A DNA stretch of 64,000 nucleotides from Enterobacter oligotrophicus (lineage in GTDB: Bacteria > Pseudomonadota > Gammaproteobacteria > Enterobacterales > Enterobacteriaceae): the NCBI RefSeq assembly GCF_009176645.1, contig NZ_AP019007.1, forward strand, positions 3,038,001 through 3,102,000, given 5' to 3'. Both the position numbers and the translations under genes were made by a program. How positions within the stretch are numbered: the first letter of the stretch is position 1; every line of letters begins with the position of its first letter. The notes under the pieces were generated by a model. It had not been told where the DNA came from. It saw nothing but the letters and a program-made list of their open reading frames with translations, and did not search any database. Of this stretch, positions 31,645 to 40,369 are shown piece after piece.

Positions 31645-32376
31645 ATGAATAAAACGTGGACCCGTATTGTCGTTGTCACCGTCCTGGCCGCCGCCGTGGC
31701 GTTCTGGGTGTACTTCGACAAACAACGCCAGCAGCAAACCCCCGAACAGCAGCTTGATTCGACCCTCAACGCGATGCCCGCCTGGCAGGTGATTAAAGAG
31801 CAGGAGCCCGCGTTCCAGAAGCGCATCCGCGAGCAGATCCTCACCATGCAGAAGATGGGCGAGTCCGAGCAGCACATCATCGACGTGATCCAGCCGCAGA
31901 TCCTGACGCTACAAATGTCGCGTCTGCAGCACGCTCCGGACGCCAACGTGGTGGATTATATGAAGGCCAATATGGAGCAGACCGCCGCTATACAGAAGGT
32001 AAGTGATGATGCTTGTTTCCGTTTCCTCTATCCGGCAGTGAAGGGGGGCGTCAACCCGATGCGCGTGCTGGATAAACAGATGATGGCCCGCCGCATGCAG
32101 GCCGACGCCGACATGATGCGCGCCGCCTACGGCAAAAACCGCCACACCGTGACCCCGGCAGAACGTGAAGCCGCCGTGACGACCGTCCGCCCGATTATGA
32201 AAGAGCTGGCCGACAAGTACGGCGAAGACATTCAGCTGCTGCAGATGCCGGAGAACGCGGTGGGCAAAGAGAAGCTCTCCTGCGATATGGTACAGGAGAT
32301 GTGGGCGAAGGTACTGAAGCTACCGGAGCAGAAAGCGGCAGGCGTGATTCGGCTGGCGGTTTCCGAGCTGGACTGA
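31645..32376 (+). CDS. Membrane-anchored protein of unknown function
   Basis: The 243-residue product starts with a short basic stretch and one membrane helix (about residues 7-24: IVVVTVLAAAVAFWVYF), so most of it should lie in the periplasm. The rest is helical and polar, rich in Gln, Met and Lys, with two cysteines. AAGGATAAGGATG precedes the ATG. It follows miaE by 30 bp on the same strand and lies just upstream of leuX. I do not recognise a family. Confidence 0.75.
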   Translation: MNKTWTRIVVVTVLAAAVAFWVYFDKQRQQQTPEQQLDSTLNAMPAWQVIKEQEPAFQKRIREQILTMQKMGESEQHIIDVIQPQILTLQMSRLQHAPDANVVDYMKANMEQTAAIQKVSDDACFRFLYPAVKGGVNPMRVLDKQMMARRMQADADMMRAAYGKNRHTVTPAEREAAVTTVRPIMKELADKYGEDIQLLQMPENAVGKEKLSCDMVQEMWAKVLKLPEQKAAGVIRLAVSELD

Positions 32377-32427
32377 CGAAGGGCGCTGGTTTTTTGGGCA
32401 CTTAGCGCGGGTTTAGCGCGTCGCCGC

Positions 32428-32455
32428 TTGCATGGCGGCGCGCGACAGGTATAAT
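32428..32455 (+). promoter_or_regulatory. leuX promoter
   Basis: TTGCAT (32428-32433), a 16-bp spacer and a perfect TATAAT (32450-32455) lie about 28 bp upstream of the mature tRNA-Leu. Confidence 0.78.
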
Positions 32456-32482
32456 CCAGAACGTTTCCGCATCCCCTTCAGT

Positions 32483-32567
32483 GCCGAAGTGGCGAAATCG
32501 GTAGACGCAGTTGATTCAAAATCAACCGTAGAAATACGTGCCGGTTCGAGTCCGGCCTTCGGCACCA
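32483..32567 (+). tRNA. leuX: tRNA-Leu (anticodon CAA)
   Basis: The 85-nt sequence folds as a class II tRNA: acceptor arms GCCGAAG/CTTCGGC, anticodon stem TTGAT/ATCAA with loop holding CAA, a variable arm and GGTTCGAGTCC in the T-arm, with the CCA end encoded. It matches E. coli leuX. leuX is a known integration site for islands and prophages, and here its 3' end is the attL of a P4-type satellite. Confidence 0.98.
32545..32561 (+). other. attL core in the leuX 3' end
   Basis: TTCGAGTCCGGCCTTCG of leuX matches 16 of 17 bases of TTTGAGTCCGGCCTTCG at 45588-45604, including an uninterrupted 14-bp GAGTCCGGCCTTCG. This is the probable crossover region. Confidence 0.75.
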
Positions 32568-32681
32568 TTAGTCCTTCCAGGACCATCCGAGAAAGTCCAA
32601 TTATCCCTTAAAAATCAATGCTTGCAGCGATTTTTACGTCCTGAGTTGTCCGAGGTTGTCCGTTGAAATCCGGATGTCATT

Positions 32682-32705
32682 GGGGGCATAATTGGGGGCA
32701 TCTTA
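32682..32705 (+). repeat. Left copy of a G-rich direct repeat at the satellite end
   Basis: A double GGGGGCA motif (GGGGGCATAATTGGGGGCAT, then CTTA) precedes int. A related 24-bp copy (20 of 24 identical) lies at 45516-45539, just inside the right end, in the same orientation. Such paired repeats near both att sites are candidate arm-type integrase binding sites. Confidence 0.65.
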
Positions 32706-32730
32706 ACTTCGATTAGAAATGTGCCCCCAA

Positions 32731-33984
32731 ATGAAGCTCAACGCCAGACAGGTCGAGACCGCAAAGCCAAAAGACAAAACCTACAAAATGGCCGATGGCG
32801 GCGGTTTGTATCTCGAGGTTTCGACCAAGGGTTCTAAATACTGGCGCATGAAATACCGACGCCCCTCTGACAAAAAAGAGGATCGCCTCGCTTTTGGTGT
32901 TTGGCCAACTGTGACTCTTGCTCAGGCTAGAGCAAAGCGCGACGAAGCTAAAAAACTATTGGTGCAGGGCATTGATCCAAAAGCCGAACAGAAAGAAGCT
33001 CATGCCGAGAATTCGGGGGCATATACTTTCGAAACTATCGCTCGTGAATGGCATGCCAGTAACAAGCGCTGGAGTGAGGACCATAGAGCGCGCGTTCTTC
33101 GCTATCTTGAGCTTTATATCTTCCCTCATATCGGCTCGTCCGACATTCGCCAGCTCAAAACTAGCCACCTGTTAGCCCCGATTAAAAAAGTTGATGCCAG
33201 TGGTAAGCATGATGTTGCGCAGCGTCTTCAGCAGCGTGTCACGGCTATTATGCGTTATGCCGTACAGAACGATTACATCGACTCTAATCCAGCCAGTGAC
33301 ATGGCCGGTGCGCTATCAACAACCAAAGCGCGACATTACCCCGCCTTACCCTCCAGCCGGTTCCCTGAGTTTCTTGCACGTCTTGCTGCATATCGTGGCC
33401 GCGTAATGACACGGATCGCGGTCGAGCTTTCCTTACTCACTTTTGTGCGTTCCAGTGAGTTACGTTTCGCGCGCTGGGATGAGTTCGACTTCGATAAATC
33501 TCTTTGGCGCGTGCCTGCTAAACGAGAAGAAATCAAAGGGGTGCGTTACTCGTATCGCGGCATGAAAATGAAAGAGGAGCATATCGTTCCGCTTAGTCGT
33601 CAGGCGATGAATTTGTTAGAACAGTTAAAGCGGATTAGTGGTGATAAAGAGCTGCTTTTTCCAGGGGATCATGACGCAACTAAGGTTATGAGTGAAAACA
33701 CGGTAAACAGCGCATTGCGTGCGATGGGATATGACACGAAAACCGAGGTCTGCGGGCATGGATTTAGGACGATGGCGCGTGGTGCATTGGGTGAGTCAGG
33801 ATTGTGGAGTGATGATGCTATAGAACGTCAGTTGAGTCACTCCGAGCGTAATAATGTGCGTGCGGCATACATTCACACATCTGAGCATTTGGATGAACGT
33901 GGGTTGATGGTGCAATGGTGGGCTGATTATCTTGATGCCTGTCGCCATGGTTCCCTCACACCATACGAATACTCGAAATTATAA
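32731..33984 (+). CDS. int: P4-type tyrosine recombinase (integrase)
   Basis: The integrase inserts and excises the satellite at leuX. The 417-residue protein begins MKLNARQVETAKPKDKTYKM with the N-terminal DUF4102-type arm-binding domain, a core-binding domain (TFETIAREWHASNKRWSE), and a catalytic domain with SSELRFARW (first Arg), HGFRTMARG (His, Arg) and AAYIH (Tyr nucleophile). An in-frame ATG at 32719 would add four residues; I follow the P4-family start at 32731. It sits 164 bp after the tRNA, reading away from it. Confidence 0.95.
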   Translation: MKLNARQVETAKPKDKTYKMADGGGLYLEVSTKGSKYWRMKYRRPSDKKEDRLAFGVWPTVTLAQARAKRDEAKKLLVQGIDPKAEQKEAHAENSGAYTFETIAREWHASNKRWSEDHRARVLRYLELYIFPHIGSSDIRQLKTSHLLAPIKKVDASGKHDVAQRLQQRVTAIMRYAVQNDYIDSNPASDMAGALSTTKARHYPALPSSRFPEFLARLAAYRGRVMTRIAVELSLLTFVRSSELRFARWDEFDFDKSLWRVPAKREEIKGVRYSYRGMKMKEEHIVPLSRQAMNLLEQLKRISGDKELLFPGDHDATKVMSENTVNSALRAMGYDTKTEVCGHGFRTMARGALGESGLWSDDAIERQLSHSERNNVRAAYIHTSEHLDERGLMVQWWADYLDACRHGSLTPYEYSKL

Positions 33985-34127
33985 TCGACCCATTGATGTA
34001 TAGAGCCTAAAAGTTGAAGTGGTTGGCGCACAATTCTGAGTTTGTTGAGAGGATCTTCTCAAGAAGATCTGGTATGTTTTAATCACATTTTCAGTTTATT
34101 TTATGCGTGGGCATGGAGAAAAGTTGA

Positions 34128-34565
34128 GTGGCGAAGATTCCCTTTACAAACAGAGAATTAGTCAGGGCTTGGCGTAATTCTTTAGATGTCTCAAAATCGG
34201 ACCAAAGAACAAATCCTCATAGGTTATTATTATTTTATGCAATTGAATGTGGTCTAAAAGCCGCGTATTTAAAGCAAATAAATAAAACAGTGATTGACTC
34301 TGATATTGCACAACAGTTTTCTCATGATATTAACAAATTATGTGAGAAGCTATCTATAAACAGTTCGTTTATGCTTCCTCAATCTTTACGTATGAAAGAT
34401 TGTAAGGTTGATAGTAAAGATGTTATTCGCACATGTAGTCCGTCAGAAATTAACCAAATATGGAGATACGGCGGTACGTTAGATGGTGCTGAAAATGACA
34501 TTTTTCTTGAAAGCAAATTGGAAAAATTAAACGAAATTATAGAAAAGGAACTTACAAATGGCTGA
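34128..34565 (+). CDS. Small HEPN-like protein, first gene of a two-gene cargo module
   Basis: The 145-residue product starts at GTG behind GGAG. It is all-helical in appearance, with LLLFYAIECGLKAAYLK followed by SHDINKLCEKL, a pattern I associate with HEPN domains (the lineage of many RNase toxins). I see no clear R-x4-H nuclease motif, so it may be inactive or divergent. Its last 8 bases overlap the start of the 890-residue NTPase gene, implying coupled translation. Base composition is much AT-richer than the backbone. HEPN assignment is by eye and tentative. Confidence 0.6.
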   Translation: MAKIPFTNRELVRAWRNSLDVSKSDQRTNPHRLLLFYAIECGLKAAYLKQINKTVIDSDIAQQFSHDINKLCEKLSINSSFMLPQSLRMKDCKVDSKDVIRTCSPSEINQIWRYGGTLDGAENDIFLESKLEKLNEIIEKELTNG

Positions 34566-37230
34566 ATTTATCACTTGGCTCGATATTGAACGAGAAGTTA
34601 AACGAAAGTTCAAGTTCAAGAATGAATTGCTAAATATCAAGGCTATCTATTGTTATTCATCAGGAATGGAAGTTGAATATACTAATGATCGAGAGTTGGC
34701 TATTTCTGATTTAAATAAAATATTCGATAATTCCATTGTACGTAAAGAAGAAACGTTGTTATTGTCTGTGGAAATAGGCGGGCCAGAATATGTGATTGAG
34801 TTAATTCCTGCTATTGGGGTAAAGAAAGAAAATAATATTGTATATCCATTGTGGCGTGAACATGTTTATATTGAAAACGCAAATTTCAAACAGCCAGAAA
34901 AATGGGGAGATGGACCTAAATTTTGTGCATTCCATTCATTTAAGGGGGGGGTGGGGCGTACAACTTCTTTAATGACTTATGCAAGCGCAGCATTAGAAAG
35001 TGACAACATTAAAAAAATATTGTTGATTGATGGTGATCTAGAAGCTCCGGGTCTTACTTTATGGCTTGATTCGGAAAATTTGGGGAAAGTAACCTACACT
35101 AATTTTTTAGAGGCAATTCAATACTCAGAGGGAAACTTTGACTCAACAATAGATTTTTTCGCAAAAGAGTTGAGAAAAAGTTCGATTAGTATTGATGGTA
35201 ATTCTAAAGAGATTTTTGTTCTTCCCTCGGCATTATCTTTAGAAAGCATAATGGATATGCCTGTAACACCAGATCATATTTCTAAGAACATTGATAATCC
35301 ATATATACTCAGCGATTTGCTAAGACTTTTAGGAAATAAACTTGAGGTGGATGTTATTCTAATTGACTTGCGTGCTGGGTTGAGTGAACTTTCCAGTCCT
35401 CTAATTTTTGATCCAAGGGTTGAGCACTTTTTTGTTTCAACAATTGCTAAGCAGTCAGTTGTTGGTATTGGCGAGGTATTGAAGAAAATCCATAATTCAA
35501 TCAAAAATACCCATCGTAATGTTAGTGATAAGCCGACAGTAATAATAAGTATGCTCACAAAATTGCTTAGAGAATCAGCTAGTTATACACAAGCAATTCA
35601 AATTGTGAATGAGGCATATCCTGCTATCGAAGATGAAGATATAATTTCTCAATCAATTGAGTTACTAGAGTTTGATTTTGATGAGAATTTAATGAGTGTG
35701 TCTAATATAAAAGACGCACTCTCATTATTAAGAAAATCAAGTATTTATGATAATGCTAAGGATTGGATTTCCGACGTCGAATCGATTGAATCGAGTGAAA
35801 GTAAAGAAGATTCCGATGGTAACGATAATGGATTGCAAAGATTGTATGATACTTGTCAGTCCTTCCAGTTTGCAGAGAATACTAGTGAAGATGATATGTT
35901 AGTCATCGATCCAATTCGTAATCTTGCAAAAAGTTATGCCGACTCACTACCAAATGTTGTATCAATTGGGGCTAAAGGAGCAGGCAAAACATTTACATAT
36001 TTGCAAGTATGCAAATCTGAAAGCTGGAGTAATTTCATATTTAAGGTAAATAACAACGTCACGTCTAATGTCCAAGCTAACATATTACCATGGATCTCCT
36101 CTACTAACCTTAATGAGAATGTTAGGGAGAAAGTAGCTGAGCAGCGTGAAAAATGTTTGACTGCAATTTCAGCGCAATCACCACGTAGTTTATTCCTTAA
36201 CGTCAAGAGAATAACGGATGCATTGGCAAATAATGCCACTAATTGGGATGAGTTTTGGCAGGAGCTATTAGTTTCTGAAATAGTCGGTGATAATAAGAGT
36301 TTAAAAGATTTGAATGATTATCTTATAACCATTGATAAATCTATTGTTTTATTAGTCGATGGTATAGAAGATGTGCTTTTTGCGCCGGAAAAAGATTCAA
36401 ATCATAACTCTGCAATTCGAGCACTACTGAATTTACCAAATGCTATTTCTGACTTGCAGAACAGAAGAATAGGATTGGTATGTTTTGTGAGGGCAGACTA
36501 TGTACAGTCTGCAATTAAGCAAAACGTGAACCAGTATGTCGCTAAATATCAACAGTTTAGACTTGAGTGGACACCTGAGTCATTTTTAAGATTAGCTTAT
36601 TGGATAAGTGCTAAAGCTGAAGTTATAGATGCTAATGAGTTAGATGCTGAATCTGGTAGTCTCAATTTCCTACTGAACAATCTTGAACGTCTATGGGGCA
36701 AGAAATTAGGGCGTGATAATTCTAAAGAAGCCAGCTCTGCAAGGTGGGTCTTTGCCGCTCTCTGTGATTTAAATGGCCGTCTCCAAGCCCGAGATCTCGT
36801 TAGATTCTTGAAATTCTCAGCTGATAATATGCTCAAAGCACCCTCTAATGGTATCAAAGTGGAATTTTGGTTAGATCGACTTTTAGCTCCAGAGGCAATC
36901 AGACGTTCCTTAAATTCATGCAGCCAAGAAAAAGTCGATGAAGCTGAAAAGGAAATCAAACCTTTAGAGCAGTGGATGAGCAACTTAAAAACGGTATCGC
37001 CAGATTTGAAAAAAGTTCCTTTCAACCCACAAGAGGTCGGATTAGACCTGCCTCTTTTAACCTCGTTGAAGGAACTTGGTGTTATTTATGAAGATACAGA
37101 TCAACCTAATGAAGAGCGTTTTTATTTGCCGGAGATTTACCGTACAGGCTTGCAGTTCTCCTCAGCGGTAGGTGGGAGGCCTCGAGTTCAAGCTCTATTA
37201 AAACGCAATTTGGGTGGTATACCGTTCTAA
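34558..37230 (+). CDS. Dual P-loop NTPase (MinD/ParA-like plus AAA/STAND-like), candidate defence protein
   Basis: This 890-residue protein has an N-terminal ~110-residue region, then a MinD/ParA-type NTPase: deviant Walker A HSFKGGVGRTTS (about 126-137), LLIDGDLEAPGL (about 155-166) and Walker B DVILIDLRAGLS (about 265-276). A linker rich in Ser/Asp/Glu (410-425) leads to a second P-loop, SIGAKGAGKT (about 469-478), with Walker B SIVLLVDGIEDVLF (about 595-608). The C-terminal ~250 residues are helical. Fusing a ParA-like and a second ATPase, with a small HEPN-like partner, is the style of anti-phage systems, in a slot where P4 satellites carry such genes. I do not recognise it as a named system. 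Confidence 0.7.
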   Translation: MAEFITWLDIEREVKRKFKFKNELLNIKAIYCYSSGMEVEYTNDRELAISDLNKIFDNSIVRKEETLLLSVEIGGPEYVIELIPAIGVKKENNIVYPLWREHVYIENANFKQPEKWGDGPKFCAFHSFKGGVGRTTSLMTYASAALESDNIKKILLIDGDLEAPGLTLWLDSENLGKVTYTNFLEAIQYSEGNFDSTIDFFAKELRKSSISIDGNSKEIFVLPSALSLESIMDMPVTPDHISKNIDNPYILSDLLRLLGNKLEVDVILIDLRAGLSELSSPLIFDPRVEHFFVSTIAKQSVVGIGEVLKKIHNSIKNTHRNVSDKPTVIISMLTKLLRESASYTQAIQIVNEAYPAIEDEDIISQSIELLEFDFDENLMSVSNIKDALSLLRKSSIYDNAKDWISDVESIESSESKEDSDGNDNGLQRLYDTCQSFQFAENTSEDDMLVIDPIRNLAKSYADSLPNVVSIGAKGAGKTFTYLQVCKSESWSNFIFKVNNNVTSNVQANILPWISSTNLNENVREKVAEQREKCLTAISAQSPRSLFLNVKRITDALANNATNWDEFWQELLVSEIVGDNKSLKDLNDYLITIDKSIVLLVDGIEDVLFAPEKDSNHNSAIRALLNLPNAISDLQNRRIGLVCFVRADYVQSAIKQNVNQYVAKYQQFRLEWTPESFLRLAYWISAKAEVIDANELDAESGSLNFLLNNLERLWGKKLGRDNSKEASSARWVFAALCDLNGRLQARDLVRFLKFSADNMLKAPSNGIKVEFWLDRLLAPEAIRRSLNSCSQEKVDEAEKEIKPLEQWMSNLKTVSPDLKKVPFNPQEVGLDLPLLTSLKELGVIYEDTDQPNEERFYLPEIYRTGLQFSSAVGGRPRVQALLKRNLGGIPF

Positions 37231-37237
37231 AAAATAA

Positions 37238-37280
37238 TGCGCGCTGCTGGTTCAGCGCGCAATGCTCTCCCCGCCACGCC
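37238..37280 (-). other. P2/P4-type cos packaging site
   Basis: On the minus strand 37280-37262 reads GGCGTGGCGGGGAGAGCAT, 16 of 19 bases like the P2/P4 cohesive end as I remember it (GGCGAGGCGGGGAAAGCAC), and is followed by TGCGCGCTG as in P2. TGCGCGCTG...CAGCGCGCA at 37238-37261 is a 9-bp inverted repeat belonging to the same site. Its place between the cargo genes and psu is where P4 has cos. Retention means the DNA could still be cut by a helper terminase. Confidence 0.7.
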
Positions 37281-37453
37281 TGCCCGCTTAATGGGCCGCT
37301 TTTAATGCAGATGCAAAGGCGGCCTCAGGCCGCGCCGGGACTAGCGCTGGTCGGGAGTACAGGAGCGGGAAAACGCATGCAAAACCATGCACCCTTTGGA
37401 TGCATGGCTTAATTCGGGAAAAATGGTGGGAATTACGGGGATTTTTTGACAGG

Positions 37454-38020
37454 TTACTGCTCGGCCAGTTCGGCGCGTCGACGGGTGTAAATCATGCTCT
37501 GTGCAGGGGTGAATTTTTCACGATTATCATCCCGCGAAGGCGCGTCAGGCCTGTATCCGATTGCCGTTAAAATGTCATTGTCCTGTACGGAATAATTAAT
37601 TTCATTTTCTGCGACCAGCCAGACGGAAAGAGCTTCTCGCAGGTATGCTATTGAACGGTCGAGCGCACGGTTTTTTATCATCGTGGGCTGGTTCTTAATC
37701 TCCATCAGTTCTGGTGCCAGCGCGGCGGCCAGCTCTGGGCCGTTCTGCTGCATAAAATCGTGCAGCCGGTTACGGATGCTGATGCGCTGCACCTCCTCAT
37801 GCGAGGAAATGTAGCGACCGGCGGCCTGATTAACCTCCCATTTTTTTACGTCAATCAGGTCACGCAGCGCCTGTAATCTGCGGGATCCTGATGCGTTGTT
37901 ATCCAGCAATAATGCCTGATATTCCTGCTCTGCGGCGGCCAATTCAGCTTTACGGTTCAGCCACGCGGTTTTGTTTGTCTGACAGGCCTCAAATGCCTGC
38001 TCTAAGGTCAGGGTGGTCAC
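37454..38020 (-). CDS. psu: P4 Psu-like polarity suppression/capsid decoration protein
   Basis: Psu of P4 inhibits the Rho terminator and also decorates the small capsid. The 188-residue product keeps the P4 pattern (LEQAFEACQTNKTAWLNRK, VNQAAGRYISSHE, NDILTAIGYRPD, KFTPAQSMIYTRR) and nearly the same length (190 in P4). It is the last gene of the late operon sid-ogr/delta-psu on the minus strand. Confidence 0.92.
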   Translation of the reverse strand: MTTLTLEQAFEACQTNKTAWLNRKAELAAAEQEYQALLLDNNASGSRRLQALRDLIDVKKWEVNQAAGRYISSHEEVQRISIRNRLHDFMQQNGPELAAALAPELMEIKNQPTMIKNRALDRSIAYLREALSVWLVAENEINYSVQDNDILTAIGYRPDAPSRDDNREKFTPAQSMIYTRRRAELAEQ

Positions 38021-38036
38021 GGGTTGTCTCTCCTGA

Positions 38037-38282
38037 TTAATGGCGGAACGGTGAGCTGTAACAGCCTTTCACCTGACGTGGAGCTGCGGTAGCTGTCGGC
38101 ACCGGTGCGGGTTTCTCATCGACGACCGGGGAACGGATCACCTCAAAGATGGACTCATGCGTTTTGAATGTCGCCGAGCAGTGCACATTCTGGCACTGCA
38201 GGTAACTTTCTTTGACGCTGTCAGACATATAGCGGCTGGTGCGAACGTGGGCCGCCGTGCGGCAGAAAGGGCAGCGCATCAT
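38037..38282 (-). CDS. Ogr/Delta-family zinc-finger late activator
   Basis: The 81-residue product starts MMRCPFCRTAAHVRTSRY and contains CQNVHC, together the four-cysteine zinc site of Ogr/Delta proteins that activate late promoters of P2-like helpers and satellites. It is a single-domain, Ogr-size protein, half the length of P4 Delta (166 residues, two domains). Its start codon overlaps the sid stop (ATGA), so the two are co-translated. A matching TGT-N12-ACA site lies upstream of sid. Confidence 0.9.
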   Translation of the reverse strand: MMRCPFCRTAAHVRTSRYMSDSVKESYLQCQNVHCSATFKTHESIFEVIRSPVVDEKPAPVPTATAAPRQVKGCYSSPFRH

Positions 38283-39016
38283 GACAGTAATCCCCGTGCT
38301 TTCAGGTCGGCCTCACGTTCCCGCATTTTTTCCTGCCAGACCTTGCGCTGGCCGGGTGTGGTCGCAACGTCATGCTCCATATGCGGCAGCGTGGAGGCCG
38401 ACAGACCTGTTTTAAACAGCACGGGTTCATCAGTCAGACGGATATTGCAGCCCCTCACCGCCTGCTCAAGCCACGTTTTCACCTGCTGCATAACGACATG
38501 CTCTGGCTCGACATAGCCCTGATGGCCAATGGTATTGGCAAGCGGATTTTCTTTAACCAGAATGCTGAGTTTCATTGCTCTGACGAGGGCACCGCAGCTT
38601 TCACGCAGGGCAACATCGAGTTCATGCTCTGCATACTGACTGAGGGCGCCGTGATGTGCCTGACGGTATGCTCTGGCCGTGCGGTCACAGGCTCCTTTGA
38701 GGCTGTCCAGCTCGAAAGACAGAACCTCAGCCATATTGTCACATTCCTGCGCCAGCTCCCGCCGCGCCACGCGAGTTATATGGCGTTGTTTCAGCTCGTC
38801 GGTAATGACAGCACCACCGGCACGAAAGGCGGTGCGCCATGCACCAGAATCATTACCGTTTTCCTGCTCCAGTGCATTTTTTTGCGTTTTCACCTGGCTG
38901 ATGGCCGTCGTGGTGTCGTCCATACGTCGGGCATTCGAGAGATGCGCTTCTCTGGCCGTCTCAAGGCGCTCCATTGCGGGTTTAAGGTAGTCGGGAATAA
39001 CAGCGGTCTGAGTCAT
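38279..39016 (-). CDS. sid: P4 Sid-like capsid size determination protein
   Basis: Sid forms an external scaffold that makes helper capsid protein assemble into small T=4 heads that fit satellite DNA. The 245-residue product is strongly P4-like: WRTAFRAGGAVITDELKQRH, RAYRQAHH, NPLANTIGHQGYV and a C-terminus WQEKMREREADLKARGLLS. The ATG at 39016 has GAGGAG upstream; a longer in-frame start at 39082 would run into the promoter. It heads the late operon. Confidence 0.92.
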   Translation of the reverse strand: MTQTAVIPDYLKPAMERLETAREAHLSNARRMDDTTTAISQVKTQKNALEQENGNDSGAWRTAFRAGGAVITDELKQRHITRVARRELAQECDNMAEVLSFELDSLKGACDRTARAYRQAHHGALSQYAEHELDVALRESCGALVRAMKLSILVKENPLANTIGHQGYVEPEHVVMQQVKTWLEQAVRGCNIRLTDEPVLFKTGLSASTLPHMEHDVATTPGQRKVWQEKMREREADLKARGLLS

Positions 39017-39088
39017 GTCGGGTCTCCTCTTCGTTTCAATCTGAGGAGATTCTGCCGCGCCAGACACAACAACACGATTCATTGCCGT

Positions 39089-39106
39089 TGTGGCAAAAAT
39101 GGCACA
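39089..39106 (-). promoter_or_regulatory. Ogr/Delta binding site of the sid promoter
   Basis: TGT-N12-ACA, the known recognition pattern for Ogr/Delta activators, occurs once perfectly (TGTGGCAAAAATGGCACA) about 75 bp upstream of the sid start. Confidence 0.75.
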
Positions 39107-39193
39107 AACAGACCTTAAAAACCGGCTGGCCAGAGAAAGGTCTCTGGAAAACCATAATCACTGTTTGTTTTTTTACTAATAACTATTCACTTC

Positions 39194-39287
39194 TGTTCAC
39201 TGAAAAGAAAAAGATAAATAATACAGTAAGATAAGGAGTGAACAGTTGAAGGTATAAGTGTTCACCGACTGTTCACTACTGTTCACC
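39194..39287. repeat. Iteron cluster A (alpha-protein binding type)
   Basis: Five copies of TGTTCAC or its complement GTGAACA lie at 39194-39200, 39237-39244, 39259-39266, 39270-39276 and 39280-39287, in both orientations. P4 alpha protein binds GGTGAACAG-like type I iterons at ori and crr. With cluster B at 45296-45388 it flanks the whole replication module, as ori and crr do in P4. Which of the two is ori I cannot tell. Apart from this and the sid promoter I see no gene between 39107 and 39554. Confidence 0.72.
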
Positions 39288-39554
39288 CTCCGATTTTATT
39301 GCTGATGGCATAGCTTAGACTTTATTTCGATTGATATTGATAAACATATAACTAAAAGGAATCGAAATTGCTGCAATGTAATGCAATGATTTGCATCTGT
39401 TTGCCAGCGTTTGCCTTTGTTTGCCATAGCGAAAAGTCAATGTTTGTTTCCCCAAAAATCTCACATGACCTGAGGGAAAATATAACCATAATAAGGAGCT
39501 ACCTGACGCCGGAAAGACACAACCGGCACTGTATGGACTTTATGAGGTAGCCCG

Positions 39555-39821
39555 ATGCACACTGTTTTTTCTTCCCCTTCTTCAGCACCTGCAGCCCCAT
39601 TGATGCCGCTTTCTGATGTCGTCCAAGAGCGTTTTATTCGTCTGCCCGAAGTGATGCATTTATGCGGCCTGTCCCGTTCGACTATTTACGATCTCATCAG
39701 CCGGGAAGCCTTCCCGAAACAAATCTCCCTCGGCGGTAAAAACGTGGCGTGGGCGCAGTCAGAAATCACCGCATGGATGGTGGATCGCATCGCCGAACGC
39801 AACCGGAGTTACGATGCATGA
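39555..39821 (+). CDS. vis: AlpA-family excisionase/regulator (P4 Vis-like)
   Basis: Vis of P4 is both an excisionase and a repressor. The 88-residue product has the P4 length and core ([19 protein letters not shown] then [20 protein letters not shown]), a MerR/AlpA-type winged helix. GAGG precedes the ATG. It is the first rightward gene of the satellite's early region. Confidence 0.92.
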   Translation: MHTVFSSPSSAPAAPLMPLSDVVQERFIRLPEVMHLCGLSRSTIYDLISREAFPKQISLGGKNVAWAQSEITAWMVDRIAERNRSYDA

Positions 39822-39937
39822 TGATGACCGTCCAGCAAACAGCCCCTTTTTCTGGCTTGCTTCCATTCGTCATTTCCAGGTATAGTTTTTCCGCTGTCGC
39901 AAAATCGGCAGCCGGGATTTGCAGCCCGTGTAACTCA

Positions 39938-40369
39938 ATGGCGACAACAGACGCGCCATGCGTCTTTTTTTACGTCGTAGCTCAGGCACACCCATTTTTC
40001 GGGCTGTGGTGTTTACACCGTGGTTCCTGTCAGATAATGGTGGTTCGGGCGGGGCAGCCTTCGGGCTGGCCGGTATCCATTGAGGCCGGTACTGCAAACC
40101 CTGTCCGGGCCACCACCCATGAGATTTGCAGCTCCGGTGGAGGCGATAACCGCTACTCAATGGAGGTTGCCCTTATGTCTACGATCCTCAACCCGTCATA
40201 CCCGCAGTTTGTCTTTGTGTTTGCCGCTGTTCGTCGCGCTGATCGTAAACCCCGTATTTTTATGCTCCGCACCGTTGCCGGTGATGAGCAAGCCGCACGC
40301 CTTTCCCTTGTTCGTGATTACGTCCTCTCGTTTGCTGGCCGTCTGCCGGTTCCGGAGGTGTGTGCATGA
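39938..40369 (+). CDS. Icd-like host cell division inhibitor family protein
   Basis: The 143-residue reading keeps the family's C-terminal core ([17 protein letters not shown]...[20 protein letters not shown]), which I know from P4-like proteins annotated as host cell division inhibitor Icd-like. The start is uncertain: [11 protein letters not shown] at 39938 is favoured by family resemblance, while an internal ATG at 40174 would give only the core. The 5' part overlaps the zone where P4 encodes its cI immunity RNA, so dual coding is possible. It overlaps the kil start by 4 bp. Confidence 0.7.
   Translation: MATTDAPCVFFYVVAQAHPFFGLWCLHRGSCQIMVVRAGQPSGWPVSIEAGTANPVRATTHEICSSGGGDNRYSMEVALMSTILNPSYPQFVFVFAAVRRADRKPRIFMLRTVAGDEQAARLSLVRDYVLSFAGRLPVPEVCA

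Noticed and set aside
37238..37261. Hairpin after the NTPase gene as an intrinsic terminator
   Set aside because: There is no T-run, and the repeat is part of a P2/P4-like cos sequence, which explains it better.
39194..39287. GTTCAC repeats as a CRISPR array
   Set aside because: The unit is only 7-10 bp, irregularly spaced and on both strands; it fits replication iterons. No CRISPR array or cas gene was seen anywhere in the window.
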